A DNA stretch of 58,773 nt from Verrucomicrobiaceae bacterium (GTDB taxonomy: Bacteria; Verrucomicrobiota; Verrucomicrobiia; Verrucomicrobiales; Verrucomicrobiaceae): positions 1-58,773 of the forward strand of contig JAIXOU010000083.1 in NCBI GenBank assembly GCA_027486585.1, read 5' to 3'. Within the stretch, counting starts at the first letter, position 1. The number at the start of each line of letters is the position of its first letter. The notes under the pieces were generated by a model that saw nothing but the letters and a program-made list of their open reading frames with translations, ran no database searches and was not told the DNA's origin. A program made the position numbers and the translations under genes. Of the stretch, positions 16,480-25,560 are shown piece by piece.

Positions 16480-17682
16480 ATGTCCACCCTTCGCCTCATT
16501 TTCCTGCTTCTCTGCTTCAGCGTCGCTTTTTTGCCGGCCTCAGCGGCCACTCTTCCTGCTTGGCTGAAATTTTGGAAAGGCAAAGATGCACAGTCGGCAT
16601 TGAAGCCCATTCCAAGTCTAACCCTCGGAGCATTTACCGGTGGCACTGGCGAAAGCGCACGGCACTCGCTGGTGAAGGAGCTTAACTCTACCCGCCAATT
16701 TAGGCTGACCAATGTCGATCCTGACTTTACTGTGACCGCCAATTCCGTCGGGGGGCGTGTGAACGGAAGGCTCGTGGATCGCACTGGGAAGGAGATGCTT
16801 GACCGCACTTATGCAGCTCCGGGATTGGATGAAAACCTCAAAGCCTTTGCCGATGACCTCATCTTTGCGGTGACTGGAAAACCTGGTCTTGCCACCAGTC
16901 ATATCGTTTTTGTCAGCGATAAAACCGGAACAAAGCAGATCTATCTCTGTGACTCCAATGGGCAGGACCTTCAACAAGTCACGCATCATGGTCATGGTTG
17001 TGTGTCCCCAACGCTAAGCATGGACGGCACCACCATCGCCTACACCAGTTACGCCAACGGCTTCCCCGTTGTCCAAGTGCTTGATCTCGGTCAGGGCTGG
17101 GAACGCACCGTTACGGATACCCCCGGCAGTAGCTTTGGAGCCTCTTTCGCGCCAGATGGTGAGAGACTCGCCGTCGTCATGAGTTTTCTCGGTAATCCAG
17201 AGATCTTCGTCACCGATTTGAACGCCAACAGTGCCGCCTGCATCAGCGACAGCACGGGTGCCCCATCAAGTCCCGCTTGGCATCCCGATGGTCAGCAGGT
17301 CATCTTTGCCGATGATCGCGGAGACGGTCCTCGTCTCTATGTCACCGAGGTGCCAAAGTCTAATGAAGCCGAGGCCAAGCTGATCCGTTGGCGCACTGGT
17401 TACTCCTTTTGCGCCGATCCTGAGTTTTCCCCCAATGCCGACAGTGTTGCCTTCACCGCACGTGTTAGTGGCGAGTTAGCTGTTGTTGTGAAAAGTTGGC
17501 CTAGAGGCTCCTCCCGAGTCATTCAAAAAGGCGGAGCAAGTCACCCTTCATGGAGCCCCGATGGCCAATACCTCTGCTACAGCCAAAGCGGAACTCTGTA
17601 TTTGCATCATCTCTCAACTGGTCAACGCCGCGCCATACTCAGCGGCCATGGCCAGATCACTGAACCGCGCTGGATGAAATGA
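16480..17682 (+). CDS. tolB: TolB periplasmic beta-propeller
   Basis: 400 residues beginning directly after the tolA stop. Signal peptide to PASA, then an N-terminal TolB domain (about 45-140, including LNSTRQFRLTN) and a six-bladed propeller of PD40 repeats: SDKTGTKQIYLCD, SPTLSMDGTTIAYTS, ASFAPDGERLAVV, SPAWHPDGQQVIF, DPEFSPNADSVAF and HPSWSPDGQYLCY. TolB contacts Pal and TolA in the periplasm and is needed for outer-membrane constriction and integrity. Its stop overlaps the pal start. Confidence 0.9.
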   Translation: MSTLRLIFLLLCFSVAFLPASAATLPAWLKFWKGKDAQSALKPIPSLTLGAFTGGTGESARHSLVKELNSTRQFRLTNVDPDFTVTANSVGGRVNGRLVDRTGKEMLDRTYAAPGLDENLKAFADDLIFAVTGKPGLATSHIVFVSDKTGTKQIYLCDSNGQDLQQVTHHGHGCVSPTLSMDGTTIAYTSYANGFPVVQVLDLGQGWERTVTDTPGSSFGASFAPDGERLAVVMSFLGNPEIFVTDLNANSAACISDSTGAPSSPAWHPDGQQVIFADDRGDGPRLYVTEVPKSNEAEAKLIRWRTGYSFCADPEFSPNADSVAFTARVSGELAVVVKSWPRGSSRVIQKGGASHPSWSPDGQYLCYSQSGTLYLHHLSTGQRRAILSGHGQITEPRWMK

Positions 17683-18146
17683 ACCGCTTTTTCCTCTCAT
17701 TTTCCGTCTTTATTGCTGCTCAGTCGCTTTTGTCCAGTTGCAGCCAGTTGCCCGGACTCAATTCAGAACCTGCGGCTGAGGTGGTCTATGCCCTTGGTTC
17801 TCGGGATGGGTTCACCAGTCCGTTGGCTGGAGCTTTAAAACCCGCCTGTTCCGCGCTAGAGTTTACCGGCATCAGCTTCGATCTCACGGGGGTTCACCGC
17901 CGTCAGCTTGCGCCCTTAGCTGCAGATCCTGCTACCAAGAAAGATCGTTATCTCATCGCCGGCTATGCCCCTCCCGGCCTGCCTGAAGACTTCGCCCGCG
18001 CCCTCTCTGAACGCCGTGCCCAGGCCGCGCGCCAATACCTCATCGAAAGTGGTGTCGAAGCTGCCCGTCTTCAAACCGTCGGCTTCGGTTTCGACAGTGC
18101 TCCCAACGCCCCCGGCGCTAACGTCGTCGTTGTTTATCGTCAATAG
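17679..18146 (+). CDS. pal: Pal-like OmpA-domain lipoprotein
   Basis: 155 residues, start overlapping tolB by four bases. The signal sequence ends in a lipobox (LLSSC), predicting an outer-membrane lipoprotein. The C-terminal part has the OmpA-family pattern: ALSERRAQAARQYLIESGVE then RLQTVGFGFD. It is small and lacks the canonical N-terminal peptidoglycan-binding stretch, so peptidoglycan binding should be checked. Position at the end of tolQRAB makes Pal the likely role. Confidence 0.8.
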   Translation: MNRFFLSFSVFIAAQSLLSSCSQLPGLNSEPAAEVVYALGSRDGFTSPLAGALKPACSALEFTGISFDLTGVHRRQLAPLAADPATKKDRYLIAGYAPPGLPEDFARALSERRAQAARQYLIESGVEAARLQTVGFGFDSAPNAPGANVVVVYRQ

Positions 18147-18226
18147 TACCACTGGTAGCTATCTAAACTCAGATTGGCTGAAAGACGATTGGCGCTCTCG
18201 CCTGAGAGGTTAAGCGCATCTTTCAT

Positions 18227-18243
18227 GGCGGTCACTGACCGCC
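18227..18243. terminator. hairpin between convergent genes
   Basis: GGCGGTCA and TGACCGCC meet around a single C, giving a practical stem GGCGGT/ACCGCC with a five-base loop. It lies between the convergent pal and alpha-2-macroglobulin genes. A second hairpin (CTCTC/GAGAG, 18195-18208) sits just upstream. Neither has a T-run, so a bidirectional terminator is likely but not certain. Confidence 0.4.
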
Positions 18244-18275
18244 CTGCGATGCAAATACGGGCTAGAAAGCCAATG

Positions 18276-21200
18276 TTACTTGCCGGCCACTTGGCCACCA
18301 CCACTCGGCAGTGTGCGGAGGTGTTGGGTAGGGGTCAGACCGTATTTGTCGGGCTGATACATGGCTTCGATCCGGGCGGGTGGAGCGATGGTGTCGCCCT
18401 CGGCAATGACTCGGGCCAGGTAGCGGAGCTGGAACTTGCCTTTCTGCGGTGCGTAGTCAGTGAAGAAGAGGGCGCGGTCAGCACGGATTTCGCGGTGATC
18501 GCAGAACCAGGCTTCAATGCCTTCAGGGAGCTGATCACTGGCGCGCTCGTTTTGCGTGCCAAACTCAGGGTTGATGGCCTCAAGCACGCTGGGAAGAGGA
18601 TCATTGATGGCAAGGTAGCGGTCACCACCAGTGATCTGGATGTTGAGAGAAATGACGACCATGTCACCGACGCGGAGATCGTTGGCTTCAGCTGTGGAAC
18701 CGTCAGGGAGAAGCTTCTCATACTGACGCTCGATGCCGTAGCCTTTGTTCTCGCCTTTGAACTCGCGATCCTGAGGGAAGCTATGGGCTTCGAGACGGGA
18801 GAAGGCCTCGCGGCCAGCGGGAAGCTCAATCTTCAGCGGGGCGGTGGATAGGTTCTCATTCAGCTCAAAGGAGATCTTGGCACTGCCGGGGTGCGCAGGC
18901 ACCGTGAGCTCGGCTTGTTGAGCGTCCCAGAGGACTTTGGCGACGAGTGGTTCTGAGGTTTTTTTCAGGCTGCGCTCATAAGCGGCGAGTCCAGTGAGGG
19001 TCCAGGCATTGGCAAAGGTGTTTCCCCATTCGCCGCGACCATTGCGCGATTGCAGGATCGTTTTAGCAAGTGATTCGGCATCCGTGGTAAGGCCGAGGTG
19101 GGTGTAAGCGATGAGGCGCAGGCCACGATTGGCTCCATTGCCAGCCCAGTGTGACCAGACCGGGGCAGGGGTAGGCGCTGGTTTGGCGGCAGGTTTGCTG
19201 GCGGGCTTTTTGGCACTGGCTTTACTGGCGACTTTTTTGGCTGGCTCAGGTGGGGCAGGGGGCTTCCAGCCAAGCATCTCTTTGATTTGTAGCTCGGGGG
19301 TGTCGCTCAGGCACATGGCTAGGGCTGTGTAAAGGCGGGCGGCTTCGGGTAAGCGGTCGCGCTTGCTATGCAGTAAATTTTGGTAGGCAGGCTCGGCCTT
19401 CTTGCCTTTGGCCAGTGTGTAGAGGGCCATGGCGCTGTCGGTGATGTTGTAGAGATCTTTTTCTTCTTCTAAACCACGCAGTTTTTTGGAGAGATAGGCC
19501 AGGAGTTTGTCGATGACTTCCGGTGGCACACTAGCGCCAGAATCACGGGCGCGCATGAGCATGAGACCGCCATAAGCACTGCCCCAGTAGCTGCTTTCGG
19601 TGCCGCCGGGCCAATAGGAGAGTCCGCCTTCATCCGTGGTCATGGCCAGCAGACGATCCACGCCTTTTTGCACGGCGGCCTTGGTTTTTTCGGTGCTCAG
19701 TAACTCTGGGAAGAGGGATTGATATCCACCCAGAGCTAACCAGGGGATGGTGGCAGAGGTGCTCTGCTCGACGCAGCCATAGGGATAATCGAGGATGTAT
19801 TCCAGGGCATCCCGGGCCTCATAGAGTCGGGAGGTGCTGACACCCACGGACATGACGCCTTCTCCTTCAAGTAAGGTCGGGTTTATCGTGGCGGCGAGGT
19901 TTTCAATCGGCTCCGTGCCGAGACGAGAATAACGAACTTCGCGGAATTCGGGGACGGGGTGGGTGACCTCGAGTGTGGATTCAGTCGCATCGCTTAAGGC
20001 GGGGCCGCTCCAGCTGACGGTGCGGCTGCTCCATTTCCATTTGGCGGTGCCGAGCTTGGTAAAGGCAACGGGGTAAGCAACAGCAGTAGTTTCGTTGGCC
20101 TTGAGGCTGACTTTTTGTTTCCAGATTTTGGGGTCTTCAGGAGCTTTAATCGAGGCTGGGATGAAGAAGCGTTCTTCGCGGATGAACTCGGCTGTGGCAT
20201 CGAGTTCCAGGGTGACCTCCACTTCACCTGTGTTGGGCGTGGTGTTATGCAGCACGGCTTTCAGCAAGGTCTCGTCTCCCAATCTGGCAAAGCGCGGGAT
20301 GACGGGCTCGACCATGAGGGGCTTATTGATGGTGAAGGAGGACTCGCCACTGCCAAAGAGGTCGGCACCACTGACGGCGACAGCCATGAGGCGATAGCGG
20401 GTGAGATTGTCTGGAGCGGTAATGTTGGCGGTGATCTTACCTTCAGCGTCGGTCATGGCGGTGGCTAGCCAGAGGGGCGTGGCGATAAAATTCTTTCTCA
20501 CGGCCATGAGCGCATCGTTTTCCTCACCACCACCACCGATGACGAAGCCTTTATTGCCGCGTTCACGCACGGCGATTTCCTCTGGGAGCAGTTCATCGTA
20601 GGAGGTGTAGTTGTTGATCGCCAGCGGCATGGGCGCATGGAAGAACTCGCTTGGATTCGGCGTCTTGTGGCCCATCAGGCTGAGCACACCTTCATCCACA
20701 GCATAAAGGGAGACCTCACTACCCGCGACAGCTTTGCCTTTGTAATCCGTGATCGTAGCCGCAACGGCGAAGGACTCGGCGGGCTTCACTTCGGGCTTGG
20801 AGGAATTGATGGTGACCGTCAGTTCCTTGGCATGTGACTCGACCTCTAACTGGCAGTAACCCAGTTTGTATTCGGGCATCTTATCCTTCTTCGGGCTGGC
20901 ATCACTGCCACGCACGAGGATGACTGAAACGAAAACATTCGGTGCTTCAGCTTCTTGCACGGGAAGGCGTATGATGGGGTTTTCTGGAGAGATTTGGGTG
21001 ATGAAGTGACGGTGCACTTTATTCCGTTCGACGCTGACAAGCGCGGTGCCTGAGATGGGTGTCTTGACGACAATGACAGCCTCTTCACCTGGCTTGAGCT
21101 TTTTCTTCTCAGGTTGCAGATTGATCCGTGCTCCATCTTCCATGGCCCAGGGGAATTCGTCTCCGCCGATGACATAAACGGGCAGGCGTGAGAGCAGCTT

Positions 21201-24188
21201 CCTGCCTTTGGCATCGGTGGCTTCTGCGGTGACAAAATAGATGCCGGCACGTGCTGGCTTGAAGGTGACCATACTGCTGGGGGCACTGCCAGCAGTGGCG
21301 GGCTTCAGATCGAGGACCTGCTTCAGTTCTTCACGCAGGATGACTTGATCCTTGGTCGTTGATCCGCCTCCTGCGGTGGCGATTTTCAGGGTGTGATATT
21401 CCTGACGTTCGATCTTCAGATCCACATGCACGGCCTCTGCGGCAGGCTTGCCTTTGCTGTCGATGCTGATGATTTCTAGAGCGGTGTCTTTGCCCGCAGT
21501 GCTGAAGAATTGAGGCCCTTTGATCCCGAGAATGTAGTCAGCACCAGGCACTTCGAATTCTGTGGCGGTGCTGATGGTCTGCTGATTGATGTCGGTGACT
21601 TCGGCACTGACGCGCACCTGCTGCGGCAGGGCGGCGCGGTCAGGTGGTGGCATGGGCAATTCTAAAATGGCACTGCCGTCATCGTCGATGGAAAGGTCTC
21701 CAGTCACCCACCATTCACCTTCGGCTTCATCATTGCTGTCGTCGTAGTAGCCGTCAGCATCGCGATCTTTGCCGTAATGCGCCCATTTTGGAGCCTCACC
21801 GAAGTGGTAGTCATCAAAGCCTGTGGGTGCTGAAAACTCGTTCTGAGAGGAAGCTGTCCAACTGACCTTGGCGCGGCTGAGTGTTTTGCCCATGAAGTAA
21901 TTGGCGCTAAGCGGCAGCTTCATGCGGTCGGTTTCCATGGCCAGCTTGCTGGTGTCTAGCTTCACTTCAAAGGTGTTGGGCTTGTAATCATCAATACGGA
22001 AGCTGTATTCACCACTTTGTTCGCCGCCATCTTCACTGTTCTCCTTGGAGAACTGGATGGCCAAATGATACCAGCCGAGAGGGCTCTCAGGAAGCTTTAG
22101 GTCATCTGCCCATGAGCCGCTTGCAGTAAAGGTGATCTCTTTATCCAGGATGGTGCGGTAGCGTGGATCACGCAGAGTCAGGCGGGCTTTCTTGGGCTCT
22201 GTATCCAGCAGTAAATCATCGGCGATTCGATTGCGCGTGTGGGCTTTAAAATGAGCCGTGTCTCCGGGTCGATAGAGAGGGCGATCTGCAAAGACGAAGG
22301 TTTGGCGATTGGCCTTCCAGACATCTTCCCAGGCAGTCGGGATATCGTAGGGGATGACGCCGTTGATGCCGGTTTCGTTGGTTTGGATGGCCGTGCAGTC
22401 TCCGTCCTTTTCAGCCAGCACGAGCGCTGGGTTGTTCCCCTTCAGGGTGGCGATGCCATTGGCGTCGGTGTCAGCATAGCCAATGAGCTTTTGCTCATCA
22501 TCGACCATGGTTAGGCGAACGCCGGGCACTGGCTTGCCTGTGGCCAGAGATGTGATGAAGACGATGGACTCACGACCATTGCTTTTCTGCATCAAGCCCA
22601 GATCGGTGAACTGAACGAGCGTTTGCGTGATGACGCCTTTTTGAGTGATACCATCGGCTGCACGGCCTTCGATCTCGATGAACAAAGGGGCTGCGGGTGC
22701 ACCTGCCAGGATTTCTTTCCAGTTTAGCTGGATCATCTCACTCTGATCCAGCGGCTTTTGCACCGGGAAGGTGCGGTCAAAGATCTGCGTGCCGGAATAT
22801 TGATCAATTGAGGCGGGCATGTAGCCAGCCTTTTTCTTTTCGTCTTCGTAGAATTTGTTGCGGTAGTCTTTGTATTTATCCACGGCCTGAAGCAGCTCGG
22901 GACCCGTGAGTTTTTTTACTCGCACACGAACCTCACGAACGTTGGCCGCAGAGATTTCAAAGCTGCCGGAACCTTTGGCCAATTGCGCTCTCACAAACGT
23001 TGGCGCGGCGACATAGGGTGGGTTTGGGATGAAAGTGATTTCTTGTTCACTGACCTTTTCAAGGGACAGTCCATCGCCAGAAACGAGGTTAGGCTCGACG
23101 ACCACGCGGTAGGCTTTTTGGAGCTCGAATTTTCCGCGCAGACGCAGTGTGCGGTTGAAGATTTCTGCCTGCATTTGCACCTGGGGCTCCACGTGCACAC
23201 TCGCAGCGACTTTTTGAGCCAGGGCTTTCAGTTCCTCGTCTTTCCAGGCTTCGTCGCGTGCAGGGACGAGCTGTTTATTGAAATCGACGTCCAGGTAGTA
23301 GCTATCATCAAAAGGCGTGTGGCCACCGATCTGCCGGACATTAAACGGCCGCACATCTCCCAGAGCGATGTCATCTCCCTGAGCAATGGCGTCATGCCCT
23401 GAGGCATTCGTCAGCGTGGTCGCGATCTGCAGGTGCCATTTCTCTGCCACAGGCAGCGGAGACTCCGGTTCAACGACGATGGCACTCAGGCGCGTCGCCT
23501 CTTCTGTGATGGAGGGTTTCACTTTGGCAATCTCCTCGGCCCAGGTGGCCTGTGGCGTGCCATTGCGGCCAAAGTCCTTGCCAATCGCATGACGCACTTT
23601 GGCAGCCACCTTCAGCACGGGTTGCTCCGAGATGAACACCATGCTGCTCGTGGCGCTGCTGAGCGCGACGTTGTCATTGAACTCAAACATGAACTTCGGG
23701 CTGCGCTGCGCTTCATCGCTATCGAACCATTTGGGCGACTGATCGATTACCCGAAACTGCGCGCTGTTCACGGAGTCGAGCACTTCGGTCGAGAGGGATC
23801 TGCCTTCTAGGTCCTTCAAATCTTTGCGCAGATGGAACTCGTAGCTGGCATTGAACTTCGGTGCCTCGTCCAATTTGAAATGGCCACTGCGAGTGCTGAC
23901 CCATTGAAAGCTCCCTTTCAGTGCCGGTCCCACTCTGAGGGGAGATTCCGCCTCCGTCGTGCCGACACGATCCTTGGTGATCATCGGGGTCGGGAAGACG
24001 ATCTCGATCGTGCTAGCCGGTGAAAGCTCAGGTGGGTTCATGGTGAACGCTGCCTCGAGCAGGGGTTCCGCTTTGACTGGAACTGCTACAGCCTTGGTTT
24101 TGGCAGGCGCAGCCGTGGATAGAGACAAAGGCAGGAATGCTGCCAAACACAGGGCTGTGATGAGCCCGAAGCGTGAAATAAGTTTCAT
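18276..24188 (-). CDS. bacterial alpha-2-macroglobulin family protein with thioester
   Basis: 1970 residues from ATG 24188, which begins a signal peptide (MKLISRFGLITALCLAAFLPL then a cleavage region rich in Ala); an ATG at 24233 adds 15 unlikely residues. Successive macroglobulin-type beta domains precede the bait-region-containing part, and the thioester motif CVEQ is intact at 1472-1475, followed by the alpha-helical thioester domain (about 1450-1750). An Ala/Pro/Lys-rich stretch occurs near 1660. Bacterial A2Ms trap proteases in the periplasm. A penicillin-binding partner of the PbpC type, common beside these genes, is not present here. No lipobox is evident. Confidence 0.9.
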   Translation of the reverse strand: MKLISRFGLITALCLAAFLPLSLSTAAPAKTKAVAVPVKAEPLLEAAFTMNPPELSPASTIEIVFPTPMITKDRVGTTEAESPLRVGPALKGSFQWVSTRSGHFKLDEAPKFNASYEFHLRKDLKDLEGRSLSTEVLDSVNSAQFRVIDQSPKWFDSDEAQRSPKFMFEFNDNVALSSATSSMVFISEQPVLKVAAKVRHAIGKDFGRNGTPQATWAEEIAKVKPSITEEATRLSAIVVEPESPLPVAEKWHLQIATTLTNASGHDAIAQGDDIALGDVRPFNVRQIGGHTPFDDSYYLDVDFNKQLVPARDEAWKDEELKALAQKVAASVHVEPQVQMQAEIFNRTLRLRGKFELQKAYRVVVEPNLVSGDGLSLEKVSEQEITFIPNPPYVAAPTFVRAQLAKGSGSFEISAANVREVRVRVKKLTGPELLQAVDKYKDYRNKFYEDEKKKAGYMPASIDQYSGTQIFDRTFPVQKPLDQSEMIQLNWKEILAGAPAAPLFIEIEGRAADGITQKGVITQTLVQFTDLGLMQKSNGRESIVFITSLATGKPVPGVRLTMVDDEQKLIGYADTDANGIATLKGNNPALVLAEKDGDCTAIQTNETGINGVIPYDIPTAWEDVWKANRQTFVFADRPLYRPGDTAHFKAHTRNRIADDLLLDTEPKKARLTLRDPRYRTILDKEITFTASGSWADDLKLPESPLGWYHLAIQFSKENSEDGGEQSGEYSFRIDDYKPNTFEVKLDTSKLAMETDRMKLPLSANYFMGKTLSRAKVSWTASSQNEFSAPTGFDDYHFGEAPKWAHYGKDRDADGYYDDSNDEAEGEWWVTGDLSIDDDGSAILELPMPPPDRAALPQQVRVSAEVTDINQQTISTATEFEVPGADYILGIKGPQFFSTAGKDTALEIISIDSKGKPAAEAVHVDLKIERQEYHTLKIATAGGGSTTKDQVILREELKQVLDLKPATAGSAPSSMVTFKPARAGIYFVTAEATDAKGRKLLSRLPVYVIGGDEFPWAMEDGARINLQPEKKKLKPGEEAVIVVKTPISGTALVSVERNKVHRHFITQISPENPIIRLPVQEAEAPNVFVSVILVRGSDASPKKDKMPEYKLGYCQLEVESHAKELTVTINSSKPEVKPAESFAVAATITDYKGKAVAGSEVSLYAVDEGVLSLMGHKTPNPSEFFHAPMPLAINNYTSYDELLPEEIAVRERGNKGFVIGGGGEENDALMAVRKNFIATPLWLATAMTDAEGKITANITAPDNLTRYRLMAVAVSGADLFGSGESSFTINKPLMVEPVIPRFARLGDETLLKAVLHNTTPNTGEVEVTLELDATAEFIREERFFIPASIKAPEDPKIWKQKVSLKANETTAVAYPVAFTKLGTAKWKWSSRTVSWSGPALSDATESTLEVTHPVPEFREVRYSRLGTEPIENLAATINPTLLEGEGVMSVGVSTSRLYEARDALEYILDYPYGCVEQSTSATIPWLALGGYQSLFPELLSTEKTKAAVQKGVDRLLAMTTDEGGLSYWPGGTESSYWGSAYGGLMLMRARDSGASVPPEVIDKLLAYLSKKLRGLEEEKDLYNITDSAMALYTLAKGKKAEPAYQNLLHSKRDRLPEAARLYTALAMCLSDTPELQIKEMLGWKPPAPPEPAKKVASKASAKKPASKPAAKPAPTPAPVWSHWAGNGANRGLRLIAYTHLGLTTDAESLAKTILQSRNGRGEWGNTFANAWTLTGLAAYERSLKKTSEPLVAKVLWDAQQAELTVPAHPGSAKISFELNENLSTAPLKIELPAGREAFSRLEAHSFPQDREFKGENKGYGIERQYEKLLPDGSTAEANDLRVGDMVVISLNIQITGGDRYLAINDPLPSVLEAINPEFGTQNERASDQLPEGIEAWFCDHREIRADRALFFTDYAPQKGKFQLRYLARVIAEGDTIAPPARIEAMYQPDKYGLTPTQHLRTLPSGGGQVAGK

Positions 24189-24325
24189 GAGTGTGCGGGG
24201 AAAGACGCCCCCCAGAATAGCATGACTCAGCAAGAATGAAGGAAGGAAGTGAACTATTTTTCGTCATCTCCTCAATGAATAGCCGCGAAAGACGCGCGCT
24301 GAGACGCCGTTTCCATGGCGCCATC

Positions 24326-24997
24326 ATGAAATCGTCTCCTAGCTTCGTTCCTCTCTCGTTCCTCCTATTTGCGCTCAGTTTGAAGTCACTGCTTCAGGCT
24401 GAGACTCCTGCCTATCAGTCAGAATTGTTTCAAAGCACCAAGCTGGTCTATGAAGATACCTTTGAGGGACCTTTGAAGGCAGAATTCTGGGAGGTCCGCC
24501 AGAGCAGCACTTGGGTCATCAAGGATGGGGTTCTGACAGGCAGCCAATCCTCGAAAGAGTTTCAAGAAAAAATGGTCGCCAAGGGTGACAAAGCTCATGC
24601 TGGCTTTAAGCCGGTGATCTGGCTGAAAAAAGTGCCTGAAAACTTCGTCTGCACCCTGCGCCTGCGTTATGATGGCGCGGCTTACGGTAAAGGCTTTCCG
24701 CTCATCGATCTCGGGCATCACATTCACACGCTCACCTTCAGTGAAAAAGCCACCACCCTGACGCTCAAAAAAGACGTCGAAAAGCGGGTGATCGACGCCC
24801 CCCTGTTTTCTCTCAATGAATGGCATGATGTCGCCATCGAACTCAAGAAAGGCAGCCTCATCCTCAGCATCGACGGTAAGAAGCATCGCTTTGAGAGCGC
24901 CAACATCGACATGACCGGCCAAGCCCAGATCGATTTCAAAGCCCTTGACCTCGGCACCTGCCAGATCGATCACATCAGGCTCTGGGAAGGAAAGTGA
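24326..24997 (+). CDS. exported DUF1080-like jelly-roll protein
   Basis: 223 residues from ATG 24326, chosen because it starts a signal peptide ending LLQAE; a longer frame from 24236 would give an Arg-rich leader. The mature part has the alternating pattern of a concanavalin-like sandwich: YEDTFEGPLKAEFWEVRQ, WVIKDGVLTGSQ, FVCTLRLRYDG, WHDVAIELKKGSLILSIDG. This resembles DUF1080/3-keto-glycoside hydrolase-like domains that are abundant in Verrucomicrobia. The catalytic role is unknown. It diverges from the macroglobulin gene across a 137-base promoter region. Confidence 0.65.
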   Translation: MKSSPSFVPLSFLLFALSLKSLLQAETPAYQSELFQSTKLVYEDTFEGPLKAEFWEVRQSSTWVIKDGVLTGSQSSKEFQEKMVAKGDKAHAGFKPVIWLKKVPENFVCTLRLRYDGAAYGKGFPLIDLGHHIHTLTFSEKATTLTLKKDVEKRVIDAPLFSLNEWHDVAIELKKGSLILSIDGKKHRFESANIDMTGQAQIDFKALDLGTCQIDHIRLWEGK

Positions 24998-25007
24998 AGG
25001 GGAGGGA

Positions 25008-25049
25008 GGGTAGAGGGTAGAGGGTAGAGGGTAGAGGGTAGAGGGCAGA
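25008..25049. repeat. heptamer microsatellite (GGGTAGA)n
   Basis: Five perfect copies of GGGTAGA (25008-25042) followed by a sixth with one change, GGGCAGA. It runs directly into the first hairpin element of the accessory island. A different heptamer array occurs at 27329. Confidence 0.95.
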
Positions 25050-25085
25050 CGTGTCCTTCGTAGCTCAAAGAGCGAAGGAGGAAGG
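25046..25085 (+). repeat. REP-like hairpin element, copy 1
   Basis: A 40-base element beginning CAGACGTGTCC and ending GAGCGAAGGAGGAAGG; the CCTTC.../...GAAGG ends can pair. It matches the reverse complement of 32102-32141 at 36 of 40 positions and the neighbouring copy at 25113. It marks the left end of the accessory island. Confidence 0.8.
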
Positions 25086-25112
25086 ATGAAAGCTCAAAGA
25101 GCGAAGAATGAG

Positions 25113-25148
25113 GGCGTGTCCTCCGTAGCTCAAAGAGCGAAGGAGGGA
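25113..25148 (+). repeat. REP-like hairpin element, copy 2
   Basis: GCGTGTCCTCCGTAGCTC then AAAGAGCGAAGGAGGG: a second copy with a better stem (CCTCC/GGAGG). A partial copy (AAAGCTCAAAGAGCGAAG) lies between copies 1 and 2. Confidence 0.75.
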
Positions 25149-25195
25149 GTAGAAAGAACCAACCACCAAGAACCCAGCACAGGCACTTCTCAACC

Positions 25196-25360
25196 TAACC
25201 CATTTCTTAACCCGATATTAATCTTTTGTGTTGCGGTTTACGGCGTAATTAGCATACGTAGGCGGAACGCCCGAATGATCCGCCTAAGATCCAGAAAGCT
25301 CAATGCAGGAAACTCGAACGCCACCTTGGGTTTTGAGGTCGCTGTCATGGGCGAAACAAA
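25196..25360 (+). pseudogene. relic module 1, FGE/C-type-lectin-like tail
   Basis: Begins with TAACCCATTTCTTAACCC and then shares landmarks at matching spacing with 27376 onward: CCCGAATG 74 bases on (73 in the other copy), TTTTGAGGT 61 bases further in both. The shared reading (R-M-x12-17-LGFEV) resembles the C-terminal end of formylglycine-generating-enzyme-like folds, where GFR ends the domain. There is no intact gene; the longer open frame here is not convincing. The assignment to that fold is tentative. Confidence 0.4.
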
Positions 25361-25560
25361 AGTCATTCCGGGCGGGCCTAGCTTGAGGGCAATAAAAGTG
25401 GTCAAGCCGCTCGGTGAACGAACCGGGTTCATCTCCCGCATCCTCCCGCCTCAGACGAAGCTTGACGTCTCGCGCATGACCTGTGGCTCAGCGCCAGAGT
25501 TGCCGATGAATGGATTTTTGCCTTTCCTGTCAGTCCTCCGCCCCCAGCTAACCTAACCTC

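Noticed and set aside
25086..25556. A 156-codon frame as a gene before the hydrolase
   Set aside because: It runs through hairpin repeats and the relic module; no start signal or coherent domain. Recorded as a relic instead.
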